From positions 186,001-250,000 of the forward strand of contig CANTFK010000343.1 in the NCBI GenBank assembly GCA_947646735.1: 64,000 bases of DNA, given 5' to 3'. Source of the stretch: Peronospora farinosa. Its lineage: Eukaryota; Oomycota; Peronosporomycetes; Peronosporales; Peronosporaceae. Of the stretch, positions 53,113-63,400 are shown one piece after another. Position 1 is the first letter of the stretch. Each line of letters opens with the position of its first letter. The translations under genes and the position numbers were made by a program. The notes beneath the pieces were generated by a model, which had not been told where the DNA came from, made no database searches, and saw nothing but the letters and a program-made list of their open reading frames with translations.

Positions 53113-54013
53113 CGAGAAAGTAGTGTAGATAGATATCTTGGGAAGGCCAAGATGATGCAAGAAGGAGATGGTATTCGTTATACATTCACGAATGGGTCAA
53201 GTTATATATTCGAGAGTGCGACATTACCGAGAGCCCAGGGAACCAAGAGCCCAAGGAACCAAGAGCCCAGGGCCCCGATGGTTTAGGGCCCTGAGGGTAT
53301 AGGGCCCCGATGGTATAGAATCCCACTCCGACAAGGCTCAAAGAAAATAAATTGGAAGTTACTATGGATGAATATTTAAGTAAATTGACTACTATGGATG
53401 CGTGAAGAGCTAACAAAATATTCTACGCGCTGTTTCTCGTACGTAATTTGCCAGAGAGACGAGAAATCGCAAAGGTGGGGTGCTTCAAAATTTTATTTCG
53501 ATTGAGCACGCGCCAGGGATCAGTGTCGTCTGTTGTCTGCAACGCCTCCATGAATCCCGCCTGAGGATCCCTACCTTAGACAATCGAATATCAAACTGAT
53601 AGCTGGCGAGTTGGAATCATAGGTTGGAAGTAGGGTTAAAGCCGGATGTCCACGTCACAGTGACCTACCACCATCCCTTTCAAGACCTTCTCAAGCACCT
53701 CCATCTAAGCCCTTGCATCCGTGGCCCGCCATTTCTTCCTCACCATTGAAGAGATGAGAAGCGTGTTGGACTTTCGCAGTGCCATAGAGAGAGGAAGGCG
53801 GTAACGGTCTTCCCATAGGCCCTGGCGTGACGTGTCGGCGTAGACATCATGGAGCTGTACGAGGCCGACAGACCAGACGGACACCGTTAAAGAAATGGGA
53901 CTCACGTCCACTACCTCCTGGGCCCGAAGACGCGCGTTCATCAAGCGCTGTAGCTGATAGTCCTCCATAAAGCCTTCGCTCCAAACTGGGAGGCCCCTAG
54001 TCTTCTGGCCATT
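53113..54013. other. Degraded transposon sequence between element 5 and LTR-X copy C
   Basis: Contains a degenerate minisatellite (53225-53330, units like GGAACCAAGAGCCCAA), an ATG-started coding-like stretch on the plus strand (MDEYLSKLTTMDA at 53363, continuing RANKIFYALFLVRNLPERRE after a stop) and an open minus-strand frame (about 53999-53705, LQRLMNARLRAQEVVDVSPI). Neither could be assigned with confidence; both look like old retroelement gag pieces. Confidence 0.4.
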
Positions 54014-54336
54014 TGTAACGGGGTGTACCGTTACACAAGTAGATCTACTTAATTTCATATTACATAAGTAGTTATATGCTACACCCGGGATAGCGGGTGT
54101 AGCCATTCGTATTTCTATTTTCAGGTAAGTGCGAACAGACTCATTATCAGCCAATAGTAGATAGGTCTGTAGTTGAGTGGTTCCATGCGTTTGGGGACCA
54201 CTCGTACTTAGAATAAAACAAAAATATAAAAATCGGCGTTGACATTTACCTTAGCACGCTAGTTATTGCGTGCTCCCTTACGCTTCCTCGCAAGACCTAA
54301 AGTGTGTGTAATTAATGGAGTTATAGCCTCTTTACA
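54014..54336 (-). repeat. LTR-X, copy C, inverted
   Basis: Same family as copies A and B, on the minus strand (TGTAAAGAGGCTATAACTCC at 54336 down to CCCCGTTACA at 54014). No duplication is visible. Confidence 0.8.
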
Positions 54337-54658
54337 GAACGGTCTATGCTTTAGGTGTGCCATATTTCGATTATAGACTTCCTTGATCCGGTCCCAAGTA
54401 TGGCCATACTTGGGACTTTACCTCAATATTACATTTTATTGTAGGCTTGGGCCCGACCTTCCATCGCTGATCTCAATAATTCGTTGACGTGTTCTCTCGC
54501 TCGGCAATACTGACGCTGCACACTATATCTACATCGGAGGGATTCACAATCACGTCACTTGGTGCTGCTCAACGGTACGGTGGAACACGGCAGGGGACCG
54601 AACTCGTCTCTTTTCGGGTCCGGTACTGTGTCGTGTTAAACGCGAGGGAGGGGGATGG

Positions 54659-55237
54659 TGTCCATTAAGTAAATTATACTTAACGGGGAGGTCTAAAAGG
54701 GTACATGGTACCTTATACCTTCTACTTGAGTGAAACACATTAATGTGACCCACCCTCGTGAATGTGATATTCATGGATGGATTCACATTTAACAGGGATA
54801 ACTTCCAGTTGGAACTAGGCGTCATGGTGACGTCACAGACGGACGTCATCAGCGAGCATAAAATATATTCGAGCTCGCACGTAGGGATACACATCTAAAG
54901 AGACGCGTATCCGATCTTTACATTTAACCAATCAGTGGTTAGATATATTTAATTATTTTTACTAAAATTGAGTCAGTCTTGAATATGCTAACTATCGCTC
55001 GCTGCACACGAGAAGCTGAATGAGCTTCTGCGTGGCACAAGTGAAGCACTTGTTCAGAAGCTTGTTGCGCAGTTCGCCTCGGCGACCGGCAACTGCTGGT
55101 ACGACCGCTTAAGCGGTCGACCAAGCACCCCACCACCATCGTCGGAGGTTAAACAATTTTACCGCTTCTCCGCGTGCTTGAAGGTGTCTGCCACAGTATC
55201 ACGTGGCAGCTTCTTTCGAAGGACCCGTCTAAAACTA
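54659..55237 (+). repeat. Old LTR related to the element 6 LTR
   Basis: Preceded by a purine tract (CGAGGGAGGGGGATGG, 54642-54657), so probably a 3' LTR. The shared blocks are ACCCTCGTGAATGTGATAT, GCGTATCCGATCT, CACGAGAAGCTGAA and the CCGCTTAAGCGGTCGACCA hairpin, in the same order as in 55482-56092. The remaining 54337-54658 is an unassigned element end, and 55238-55481 shows nothing recognisable. Confidence 0.7.
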
Positions 55238-55481
55238 TTTAATTCTTTGTTTAAAAAGGAGATATGTTTGCAGGAGTCCGTGACTTGTCTTGTATATGCA
55301 GTAATTCACGTGCACCGACGATCAGAGTGTCCGCAGTTGACAGTAATAAGCATCGAACTGCACTCCTCCACTTCTTTAGAATTCGACCTGATTCCGTGGT
55401 CTTGGAGATTGGAAGCACACGATTCCACAGGCGGCATTCGACGTCGCTTTGTTCCCTAATCATAAAGGCAACGGTTTAACA

Positions 55482-56092
55482 TGTAACAGGGCATCTAGTT
55501 ACACGTAAACATTAAGAAATATACTTAATGTTTGGTCTAAAAGTATCCATGATTACGTTTAACCTATCACTTGGGTGCGATACACAAACGTGATCCACCC
55601 TCGTGAATGTGATATCCATTTATGGATTCACATGGGAAGGGATGACGCTAGTTGAAGCTAGGCATCGCAACGTCTCAGAAGGACGTCATTCGCAAGTTTA
55701 AATCTAGATTTAAGTTCATGCGACAGGATACGCTTCTAAAGAGTCGCGTATCCGATCTATATATATATATATATAATTAGCCAATCAGTAGTTAAGTTTA
55801 TATTTAATTATAATTCATTAAATATAGCTCAGTCTTGAATTTGCTTAACACCGAAGCACCACGCACGAGAAGCTGAAAAAGCTTCTATGTGACGTCGGTG
55901 CCTTCTTGTCTTAGAAGTTCGTTGCACTCTCGCTTGAGCGAAAGGCAACTGGTGGTACGACTGCTTAAGCAGTCGACCAGCCTCCTAACCACCCTCGCAC
56001 GCGAAGGTAAGACGGTCTAACCGCTTCCTCGCGCTGCTTGAATGTGTGCCCGCGAAGTACGTGGAAGCTTCTTTACGAAGTGCCAGTCTACA
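55482..56092 (+). repeat. Element 6 left LTR
   Basis: 611 bp, TGTAACAGGG ... GTCTACA. It includes a TA-dinucleotide run (55759-55774) and the hairpin CTGCTTAAGCAG (55949-55960). Confidence 0.8.
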
Positions 56093-56220
56093 CTTGGTGC
56101 ACTAGTAGTCCTTCCCATGACCCGTCTCTCTGAGCATGCGTGTGGTTACGGATATCCCTCAATATGGACTGGGGTGACTTCCCTCACCTCTCCTAACATC
56201 ATAGGGAGCTGTCAAAGCAT

Positions 56221-57233
56221 ATGGCGCAGGGACTTGGTGAACAAGCCCTGGTCAACCTCTTGCATTGTCTTCCTGAGCAACATGTTGCTTAGTTGGAGCA
56301 ATTTGAGGCGTTTGTGCTCGGGCAGCGTAGAAACGCGTTCGAGGTAAACAGCAAAGCCACAGCCGAGTCCATTAATAAGACTCAGGATGAGCTTAGGCTT
56401 GAGCAAGCACGTAATGAGGCGCTCAACAGAACGTTTGAGACGCTCTCTGCCCGGCCTACTCAACCGAGGCCCATTCGGATGGATCCTCCGAAGTTCGATG
56501 GAACTAGCCCTCAGACGATTGTTCACTGGTTATTAGCAGTTGAGCAATGCGGTATGGCGCAGCTCATAGAAGACGACACCAGGATGGTGTCGTATGCCAT
56601 GTCATATTGCGTGGCAAAGCGTCAGAGTGGTCATACTCTGCGCTGATGGCTAATGCTGATGCATTTCCATCATGGGCGATCTTTAAGGCAAAGATTCGCG
56701 CCATGTATCAGCCGCCTAACAACGAAGTGTTGCTTATGGCGCTCTTCTTTGGAGCACGACAGGCGAAACGCTCTCTGCAAGTATTTGTGCAGGAGATGCG
56801 TTCGCTTTCGGCGTCCATCAATGGGGAACCGATACCGGAACGTATCAAGGTGGCCACGTTCATGAATGGACTTAGGCACGGCCCATCGCGTCAGTCCCTT
56901 TTTAGAAAGGTGACAGCGACGATGGAAGAGGCAATTGACATTGCCTTAGTTGAGGAGCAATCCTACAACAGCGCCTCGGCGACAGCCTATTACAGGCCGT
57001 CGTCCGAGAGGTCTGATGCCACTCCTATGGAGTTAGGCAATGCAGATGTGATCTGCTACAAGTGCGGCAAGCGAGGCCATATGATGGCTCGCTGCTATGC
57101 CAAAGTAGATGCTGGTGCTAAGGCAGCCAGCAAAAGGTCTCCCAACCCGAAGGGAGGTGCGAAAAACCAGCGTGCACGACGCACGGGTTCAGCACCTGCC
57201 CAAGATGGGTCGGGAAATGCGGGAGCGCAGTAG
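56221..57233 (+). pseudogene. gag: Element 6 gag, one stop and one frameshift
   Basis: ATG 56221 opens MAQGLGEQALVNLLHCLPEQ. A TAG at 56290-56292 (one change from CAG) is followed by the same frame (QRRNAFEVNSKATAESINKT, RMDPPKFDGTSPQTIVHWLL). A shift near 56612 leads to GKASEWSYSALMANADAFPS, FKAKIRAMYQPPNNEVLLMA and the zinc knuckle CYKCGKRGHMMARC, then a basic tail. The stop TAG (57231-57233) is in the 5' arm of the junction hairpin. Confidence 0.86.
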
Positions 57234-57253
57234 GGGCGGGATGCCCTATTGTC
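57223..57253 (+). promoter_or_regulatory. Hairpin at the element 6 gag/pol junction
   Basis: CAGTAGGGGC (57226-57235) pairs with GCCCTATTG (57241-57249) with one bulged G and one G-U pair, extended by GCG (57223-57225) and CGC (57251-57253). Same place and core as in elements 1, 2 and 3. Confidence 0.55.
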
Positions 57254-57300
57254 GCGGACTCTGAAGCTACCCCTATGTTCAAAGTGATCGAACAAAGGGT

Positions 57301-58560
57301 AGCATAGTCCCTGAGGTTCCGAAAGGTCGGACCTCAACCTTTTTGGTCTATAGCGCTCGAGTACGAGGCTATGACCAACTCGTGGATTCGGGTGCATCAC
57401 AGGATTTTGTGAAACTCGCGGCTCTGTAAAAGAGTCCGGCGAGTATGAGTCGCTTTGCCAGGATGGCAAGCGAGAAGAGGCGACCGTTCGTTTAGCGAAC
57501 GGCGCGCTAGTTAAAATGAAGGGAGTTCAAGTTGAACTCGCCTTCAGTTTCAGTGAATTCTCTTGTAAAGAGAAGTTCACAGTGCTAGGTATGGAGAGTC
57601 CGTATGACCTCATCTAGGCATGCCTTGGTTGGCTAAACACCAACCATGGATAGACTGGCGTACACGCACAGTCGCTAGCTCTACGCAAGACACCGGAAAG
57701 GATGTGCTCTTGCGAGAGGCTTATGTGGCTGATACTGTGTCCAACACAGTCAAGAGTGCGATGACGGTATGTCAATCGACACCAGTAACTACCCAGCTCG
57801 AAAGAAGTGGTGTAGTTGGAAGTGCCCTGGCAAAAAGCCAGGTGACACATAATTCTACCCAGGTCGAAAATACTATTGTAGTGAATGGGGCGACGACAAG
57901 TAGTCATGCGTCCTGCACAGAGACGAGAGCCTGTGGCAGTTGATGGTGGGCTGACAGGAAGTCAAGCGCCACAAGAACCGGTACAGAGCCAAGAGCCTGG
58001 TGCGGTTGGAAGGAGTGCGTTAGCTGAGATAGCAACGACACCTTCTTCCAGGTCAAGGTCGTGGTGAATCGAAGAACGAGCACCAGACGTCTTAAGACGA
58101 TCAAGGGCACGTCGAAACGAGTGAACCTTGTAACGTGTCTCGGTACAAGAGGACGGACCTACGAACGAGTTGTTCGAGGCCGTCGAAGACAAGATGCCGG
58201 AGGCATCCTCAGTTGTGGTGCTCCAACTTGTCTTAACATCGGTTGAGGAGATAGTAAATCTCTCGGAGATGACGTGGGATCTGTTCTTGTCCGAATTAAA
58301 GGAAGGAAAGATCCACGAGATAGTCGCACCAGTTCCAGACGAGAACGTGGTGGACTGTTGCTCGTCATCCACAATGGATGAGAGCGTCTTGTAGACCGAC
58401 AAAAAGAAACGAGTTCGCTGCTCAAGGCTGGGATGCCTTGAAGGACAGCCCGTTCTATGATGTTCTGTGGAAACACCGTGATGTGTTTTCAGCAGAAGTG
58501 CCGAGCCGCCTACCGGCCGATAGGGACATCAGCCATGAGATTGACCTGTAACCTAACACC
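57301..58560 (+). pseudogene. pol: Element 6 protease and linker, broken
   Basis: GYDQLVDSGASQDFVKLAAL (57367-57426) is the active site; ATVRLANGALVKMKGVQVEL-like sequence and PYDLI then GMPWLAKHQPWIDW (57601-57657) complete the protease, with a frame change. The linker has shorter repeats (PVQSQEPGAV / ACGSxQEP-type near 57911-58010) and ends before the RT. Confidence 0.75.
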
Positions 58561-59758
58561 AAATATTGTGTGACCAGGCAGTGGCTGTTGCCGAAGGAAC
58601 AAGTCGATTATATCGATGAGTTCTTCGACAAGCGAGCTAAAGCGGGACATGTACGTGAGAGAAAGTCGCCTCACTGCAGCCCGACCTTCTGTGTGCGTAA
58701 AGCAACAGGTGGATGGCGCGTGGTTCATGCTTATAATAAGCTGAACACGGCCACCATTCCGGCTCAAACGCCGATTCCGCGGAAAGATGTATTGTTGAAC
58801 TCAATGGGAAAGTCAACTATCTTTTCCGCATTGGGGACGAAGGATGGCTACTATCAACTTTTCATGAGAGATACTGATGTAGTCAAAACGGCAGTAAGCA
58901 CCCCAAGCGGTATGCTGTGGGAGTGGCTTGTGATGCCACAAGGGTTGAAAAATGCTTCGGAAACATTCAAACGAGTGGTGGCTCACGTGATGCGTCAGCA
59001 TGTGCCTACGCGCCCCATTACTTTGACGATGTATTCGTGCATAGTAGGGCGGAGGACGGTCTGAGGTCAATAGAGTCGCACAAGCGTCATTTAGACGCTG
59101 TTTTGCAGACTCTGGGTGACGCCCAATTATACGTGAACTTGCAAAAGTGCGTAATAGGGGTCCCCGAGATACCTATACTGGGCTGCATCGTAGATGCACA
59201 CGGTGTACGAGCAGACACAGAAAAGGTAAAGGCTATAAAGGAATGGCCAGTCTCACGTAATGTGAAGGATCTGCGCCAATTCCTTGGGCTCGCTAATTAT
59301 TGCATAAGTACAGCAAGAATTATGCGGAGCAGACTAAGCCATTGTCTGGCCTTTTGAAAAAGGATACAGAACGGACTTGGTCAAAGGAACAAGAAGATGC
59401 GTTCACATCAGTGAAGCAATCTCTTGTAGAGGCACCGGTCTTGGCATTGCCAGACGCGGATAAGCCCTTTAGCGTCGTCTATGATGCAAGCAATTTTGCA
59501 ATCGGCAGCGCGCTCATGCAGAAGGATGACAACGGTGTTGACCGTGTCATATCGTATCAGTCTCGGCTTTTAGAAGCTGCAGAGCTGACTTACCCTGTGC
59601 ATCATGACAAGGAGCTACTTTCAATTAAGTATGCCCTTGTGAAGTTTCGTGTGCACCTCTTGGGCACCGAACCTTTTGTGGTTTATACGGATCACGCATC
59701 ACTGCGGACCGCTATAAATACACCACGCCTCTCGCCGAGAATGGCGAGATGGCTATGA
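58561..59758 (+). pseudogene. pol: Element 6 reverse transcriptase and RNase H
   Basis: RT: TRQWLLPKEQVDYIDEFFD, GGWRVVHAYNKLNTATIPAQ, DGYYQLFMRDTDV, MLWEWLVMPQGLKNASETFK, catalytic YFDD at 59019-59030 and EIPILGCIVDAHGVRADTEK. Frame changes are near 59005 and 59305. RNase H (59300-59758): FSVVYDASNFAIGSALMQKD, HDKELLSIKYALVKFRVHLL, VYTDHASLRTAINTP. The frame closes at a TGA (59756-59758) within the RNase H end. Confidence 0.86.
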
Positions 59759-61111
59759 TTCTTCTCTGAATTTAATCTCAAAGTTGAATATAAGCCGGGT
59801 AAGTCGAATGTCTTGGCTGACTCATTATCGCGCAGACCAGACTTCGAGGCAAGACACCAGGAAAGTGTGTCTCGTGCGAAAGCACAAGTTGAGTCGTCAA
59901 CTTTGGCAGCCATGAAGGCCTACCATGTGACGAGCTCAATGGCCTCCGATATCAAGGAGTGTTACAGTCAGGACGAACATTGTCGCCTGCTGTTGGATCA
60001 TTTTGGTGGACGAAAGGTTACCCTTCCGTCGCACCTCAAAGCGAAACTAAATCGCTCTAGTTACAGTGATGGCCTGTTATTTAATCAACTGTCACCCTGT
60101 GATCCCTTGAGAATCTATGTCCCTTATGACACCGATCTCAAGCTGATGATACTTCACGAATGCCATGATGCGCCATCTAGTGGGCATCTGGGCCGTGAAA
60201 AGACATTCTTACGAGTGTCAGAGGAATTTTGGTGGCCCCACCTATATCGGTTGGTGGCCAACTATATACGCTCTTGCGAAGAGTGTCAGCGCATAAAGAC
60301 TGCACCTTCGAACAGTGCGCCACTGAATCCACTGCCGATTCCAACTGACTGTTGGAAGTCGGTCAGTTTGGACTTCATGTTTGGCTTACCGCCTGACCAT
60401 AAAGGCAGGACGGGGCTCGTCGTCTTTGTAGACAGACTGAGCAAGATGGTGCATTTGGCACCATGTAGCACCAAGATCTCAGGAAAAGAGGCTGCCCTCT
60501 TGTTCCTGAATCACGTGTATCGACTATACGGGATGCCCGAGTCCATAGTATCGGACCGGGATCCGCGTTTTACGTCGGGTTTTTGGCGACATGTGCTTGA
60601 GCTGCTGGGTAGCAAGCTCCACATGTCAACCGCTGATCATCCCCAGACCGATGGCCAAACAGAACAGGCCAATCGAGTCGTGGAGGATGTGTTGCGTATT
60701 GTAGCGACTCCTATAGAATGGAGCAAGCAATTGCCATTCGTGGAGTTCGCTATTAATAACAGTGTTCACGCCAGTACGGGTGAAACACCGTTTTACATTA
60801 ACGAGGTGCATCATCCTCGAACGCCAGTCTCGTTTGCACGCAGCCCGAGTCTTAGTGGGGGAGGGCCCCTCACTTCGCTCGGTGCGAATGCCAAAGAGGG
60901 CAAAGGCTGCTCATTTAGCAGTGGTCACGACACCTATAGGTGTCACAGAGAAGGCACGGCAAGAAATGCCAGTGTGGTGAAGTGCCAGGGAAAGTTGGAG
61001 TTTAAGGGAGATGGAACGAAGAGCAAGAGAACTTCTGGTCACTTCCCCGAGGGAGTGACCACGACCCGGCCTCGCGGATTTACAACCACACACCAGGCTC
61101 CGCAGTATTAA
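59759..61111 (+). pseudogene. pol: Element 6 integrase, tail lost
   Basis: LADSLSRRPDFEARHQ ends RNase H. The integrase zinc module (HDAPSSGHLGREKTF ... CEECQR) and core are intact with all three acids: SLDFMFGLP, SDRDPRF and PQTDGQTEQANR. It then reads EFAINNSVHASTGETPFYIN. After about 60850 the sequence no longer follows an integrase tail, and there is no GPY/F module or chromodomain before the frame ends at 61111. A deletion joined this element to element 7 material. Confidence 0.88.
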
Positions 61112-61144
61112 GAATATAAGGACCCATACGTGCGGAGTCAGCAC

Positions 61145-61405
61145 AGGCCCCAGGTCCCGGAAACAGGTTCCGGGGACCCAGGAGCCCAGGGGCCCAGGGG
61201 TACAGGACCCAGGGACCCAGGGGTACAGGGACCCAGGGACCCAGGGACCCAGGGGTACAGGGACCCAGGGGCCCAGGGGCCCAGGGGTATAGGGGTATAG
61301 GGTCCCAGGGGTACAGAGGCCCAGGGGCCCAGGGGTACAGAGGCCCAGGGGCCCAGGGGCCCAGGGGTACAGGGGCTCAGAGGGTACAGAGGCCCAGGGG
61401 CCTAA
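61145..61405 (+). repeat. CCCAGGGG-type minisatellite
   Basis: About 260 bp of short GC-rich units, CCCAGGGGCCCAGGGGTACA and CAGGGACCCAGGGA variants, period near 9-10 bases. A degenerate form sits at corresponding places in element 5 (37440-37610 and 53225-53330). Confidence 0.85.
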
Positions 61406-62122
61406 TGTCCGAGGGTGCAGAATCGGTACACAGAATATCGTAGATTACAGAAAGTACAGGTACCAAGAAGCCAGTTCTTCCTCCAAGAGTCGACACGTGG
61501 CACTATCCAGATCAAAGGGTTAGGGTTAGACAAGAAAAGCATACAAAGTATAAGGTAAATAAACACACTCGAATTTGCATTACACGTGGCAGCTTTAAGC
61601 GCCCCCCTAAGCTTCTCCGTCGCTTCACCTCTTCCGGGCGGGATACCCTTTGGGCCCCCGACGTCCAGCAGGTGTTAGACGGCTCAAGCAACGCAAGTTG
61701 AACCTCAGGATAGTTGGCCTGAGGTGTCAAGTAAGTGTCAACACTCTACGACCCGCTACAGGAAGCGGTTTCCCTACGGGGAAGAACACAAAGGGGTCCA
61801 AGGACCAAGAAAGAGTTAGACACCGAAAGGGGTACGTAGTACCAGGTGTATCGCTCTCGACTAAGTCGATTGAGCCCAAGAAACCCGGTCCCAAGTGAAG
61901 TATATCAACTCGGGGACCACCAAGTCCAAGTCCTATACAAAGACCAAGTCTTTAAGTCTTCTGCGTCAACCGAGGAGCAAGACCAGCCAAGCCGACGGGT
62001 ACACAAGGTGAGACCCAAGGCCAATACGACACGGTATTGGGGTACCCCCTCCGTAAGTCGGCAGTCCGGCGCTGTGTGTGTTTGTGGATCTCCTACGTTG
62101 TTTGAGAATCCACTCCACCACA

Positions 62123-63328
62123 ATGGTGCGCGTGCCCGGATCTTCGGGAGACGCGGGATTTCACCGTGAGTCCCACGAAGAAGAAAAGATAACGGTCAAG
62201 ACAGACCAAGGGACGACCAAGACACTGGAAACCGGATCGCCAGTGATCAAGAAGGAAGAAGGATCGGAGGACCTGCAGAGCCCGGGGAGGAGCTCTACTA
62301 TTGAGGTCAAGGTGGAATATGAAGAAAAACCACAAAATCCTCCCCCTTATGTCTTCGTGGAAGAAGACAATATGGGCCATAATAAATATTATGGTCCAGG
62401 GGTCCCAAGTTTGACAGCGAAAGCTAAAAAACAAGGGACCCCGAAGCAAGTCTCCCAACCTACCACTCAAGAGCCAAAGGTGCCCAAGAACAAGCAAAAG
62501 AAGCAGAAGCATACCAAGTTGAAGGCACCGAGAGGCGGAGACACGACGGACGAGTCGGGAGAGAGCCAAGGCGTGGCTAGTAAGGACTGGACAGAAGAAG
62601 ATTTGGAAGAAGCCTACCATCGGAATAAATTGAAGAAGTTTCTCCGAAAGGACCCGGTGATGAAGGCGCTCAAGGTCAAGCTTATGGACCAGGTCCACGG
62701 TCCGATAACGGCTCTTCCCACCACGACCACAGACCTGGAGGTCCTCAAGGCCGTAATGAATCTGCTACATGAAGCTGGGATGGATGCTGGGAACTTTACC
62801 GCTGAGACCCTCTTTGATTTCGGGTTCGAGACCTTGAAGAAGACCTTAGTGACCCTGCATGGTCACCTCAAGACGTTAGTGGGGGAGTTCCCCCCGAAGG
62901 AAGTACCCCGTCAAGATGGAGGAGTAGTGGATCCTGGTGTGGGCTCTCCTGCTGCGTCACTCGGTGAATCGTCACCAAGGTCTCAATATGAATCGGCCAC
63001 CTCATCTATGATGTCGGCCCTGATGGATACGGTGGACCGAATGCAACTGGGTCCAGCTGGTGCAGCGTTGTTAGAAGCACGAATTCGCGAAGCTGGCCAT
63101 GTGGACACAGCAACCCCATGGGTCCAGCGCCAAGCACAGGAGGAGACGGAAGCCCGGTGCAAAGTGGAGCCAAGGTTGATGGGGACAAAGACGGATCAGG
63201 AAGCAAAGACCGAGTCAGTTTCCCCTAGCGCACTCCAGTCGTACTTTGATAAGGCGATGACCAAGTTCCTTGAAGAGCAAGGCTCCACAAAAGTTGCAGT
63301 GGACAGGGGACACACCATGAAGGGTTAA
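62123..63328 (+). CDS. gag: Element 7 gag-region N-terminal protein
   Basis: A 401-codon frame from ATG 62123 (open from GTG 62078) to TAA 63326-63328. It opens MVRVPGSSGDAGFHRESHEE and is highly charged, with a lysine-rich middle (KNKQKKQKHTKLKAPRGGD), a helical part (TEEDLEEAYHRNKLKKFLRK) and SSMMSALMDTVDRMQLGPAG near the end. It ends at almost the same place as the stop in element 5 (TGA there). The frame stays open after the stop into the gag core. It may therefore be a separate protein or the start of a longer gag made by read-through. Function unknown beyond its position. Confidence 0.65.
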   Translation: MVRVPGSSGDAGFHRESHEEEKITVKTDQGTTKTLETGSPVIKKEEGSEDLQSPGRSSTIEVKVEYEEKPQNPPPYVFVEEDNMGHNKYYGPGVPSLTAKAKKQGTPKQVSQPTTQEPKVPKNKQKKQKHTKLKAPRGGDTTDESGESQGVASKDWTEEDLEEAYHRNKLKKFLRKDPVMKALKVKLMDQVHGPITALPTTTTDLEVLKAVMNLLHEAGMDAGNFTAETLFDFGFETLKKTLVTLHGHLKTLVGEFPPKEVPRQDGGVVDPGVGSPAASLGESSPRSQYESATSSMMSALMDTVDRMQLGPAGAALLEARIREAGHVDTATPWVQRQAQEETEARCKVEPRLMGTKTDQEAKTESVSPSALQSYFDKAMTKFLEEQGSTKVAVDRGHTMKG

Positions 63329-63400
63329 GGACCAGTTCATCCCAGGTCCTCCCAGCGAGTTGAGCGCCTAGGACCACTAGGCGATATCCCTGATGTGGAC

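Larger units (their letters stand above)
39176..53330 (+). mobile_element. Element 5: old Ty3/Gypsy element split by element 4 and a solo LTR
   Basis: A decayed copy of the family seen better in element 7. Parts in order: leader (39176-39840), gag (39841-41946), protease (41925-42317), early RT to 43320, then after element 4 the RT continues (50869-51290), poorly coding sequence, solo LTR-X copy B, and the chromodomain (about 52831-53112) followed by a degenerate minisatellite (53225-53330). Removing element 4 rejoins the RT at the K-K-N-G-V segment, which proves the nesting. Confidence 0.78.
55482..61111 (+). mobile_element. Element 6: Ty3/Gypsy element without its 3' end
   Basis: 5' LTR, primer-binding site (CTTGGTGCACTAGTAG), gag, protease, RT, RNase H and integrase, all on the plus strand. 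It ends within the integrase tail near 61111, where the minisatellite of element 7 begins. Gag, protease and RT have several indels and stops; RNase H and integrase are well preserved. Related to elements 1 and 2 by pol sequence. Confidence 0.88.
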
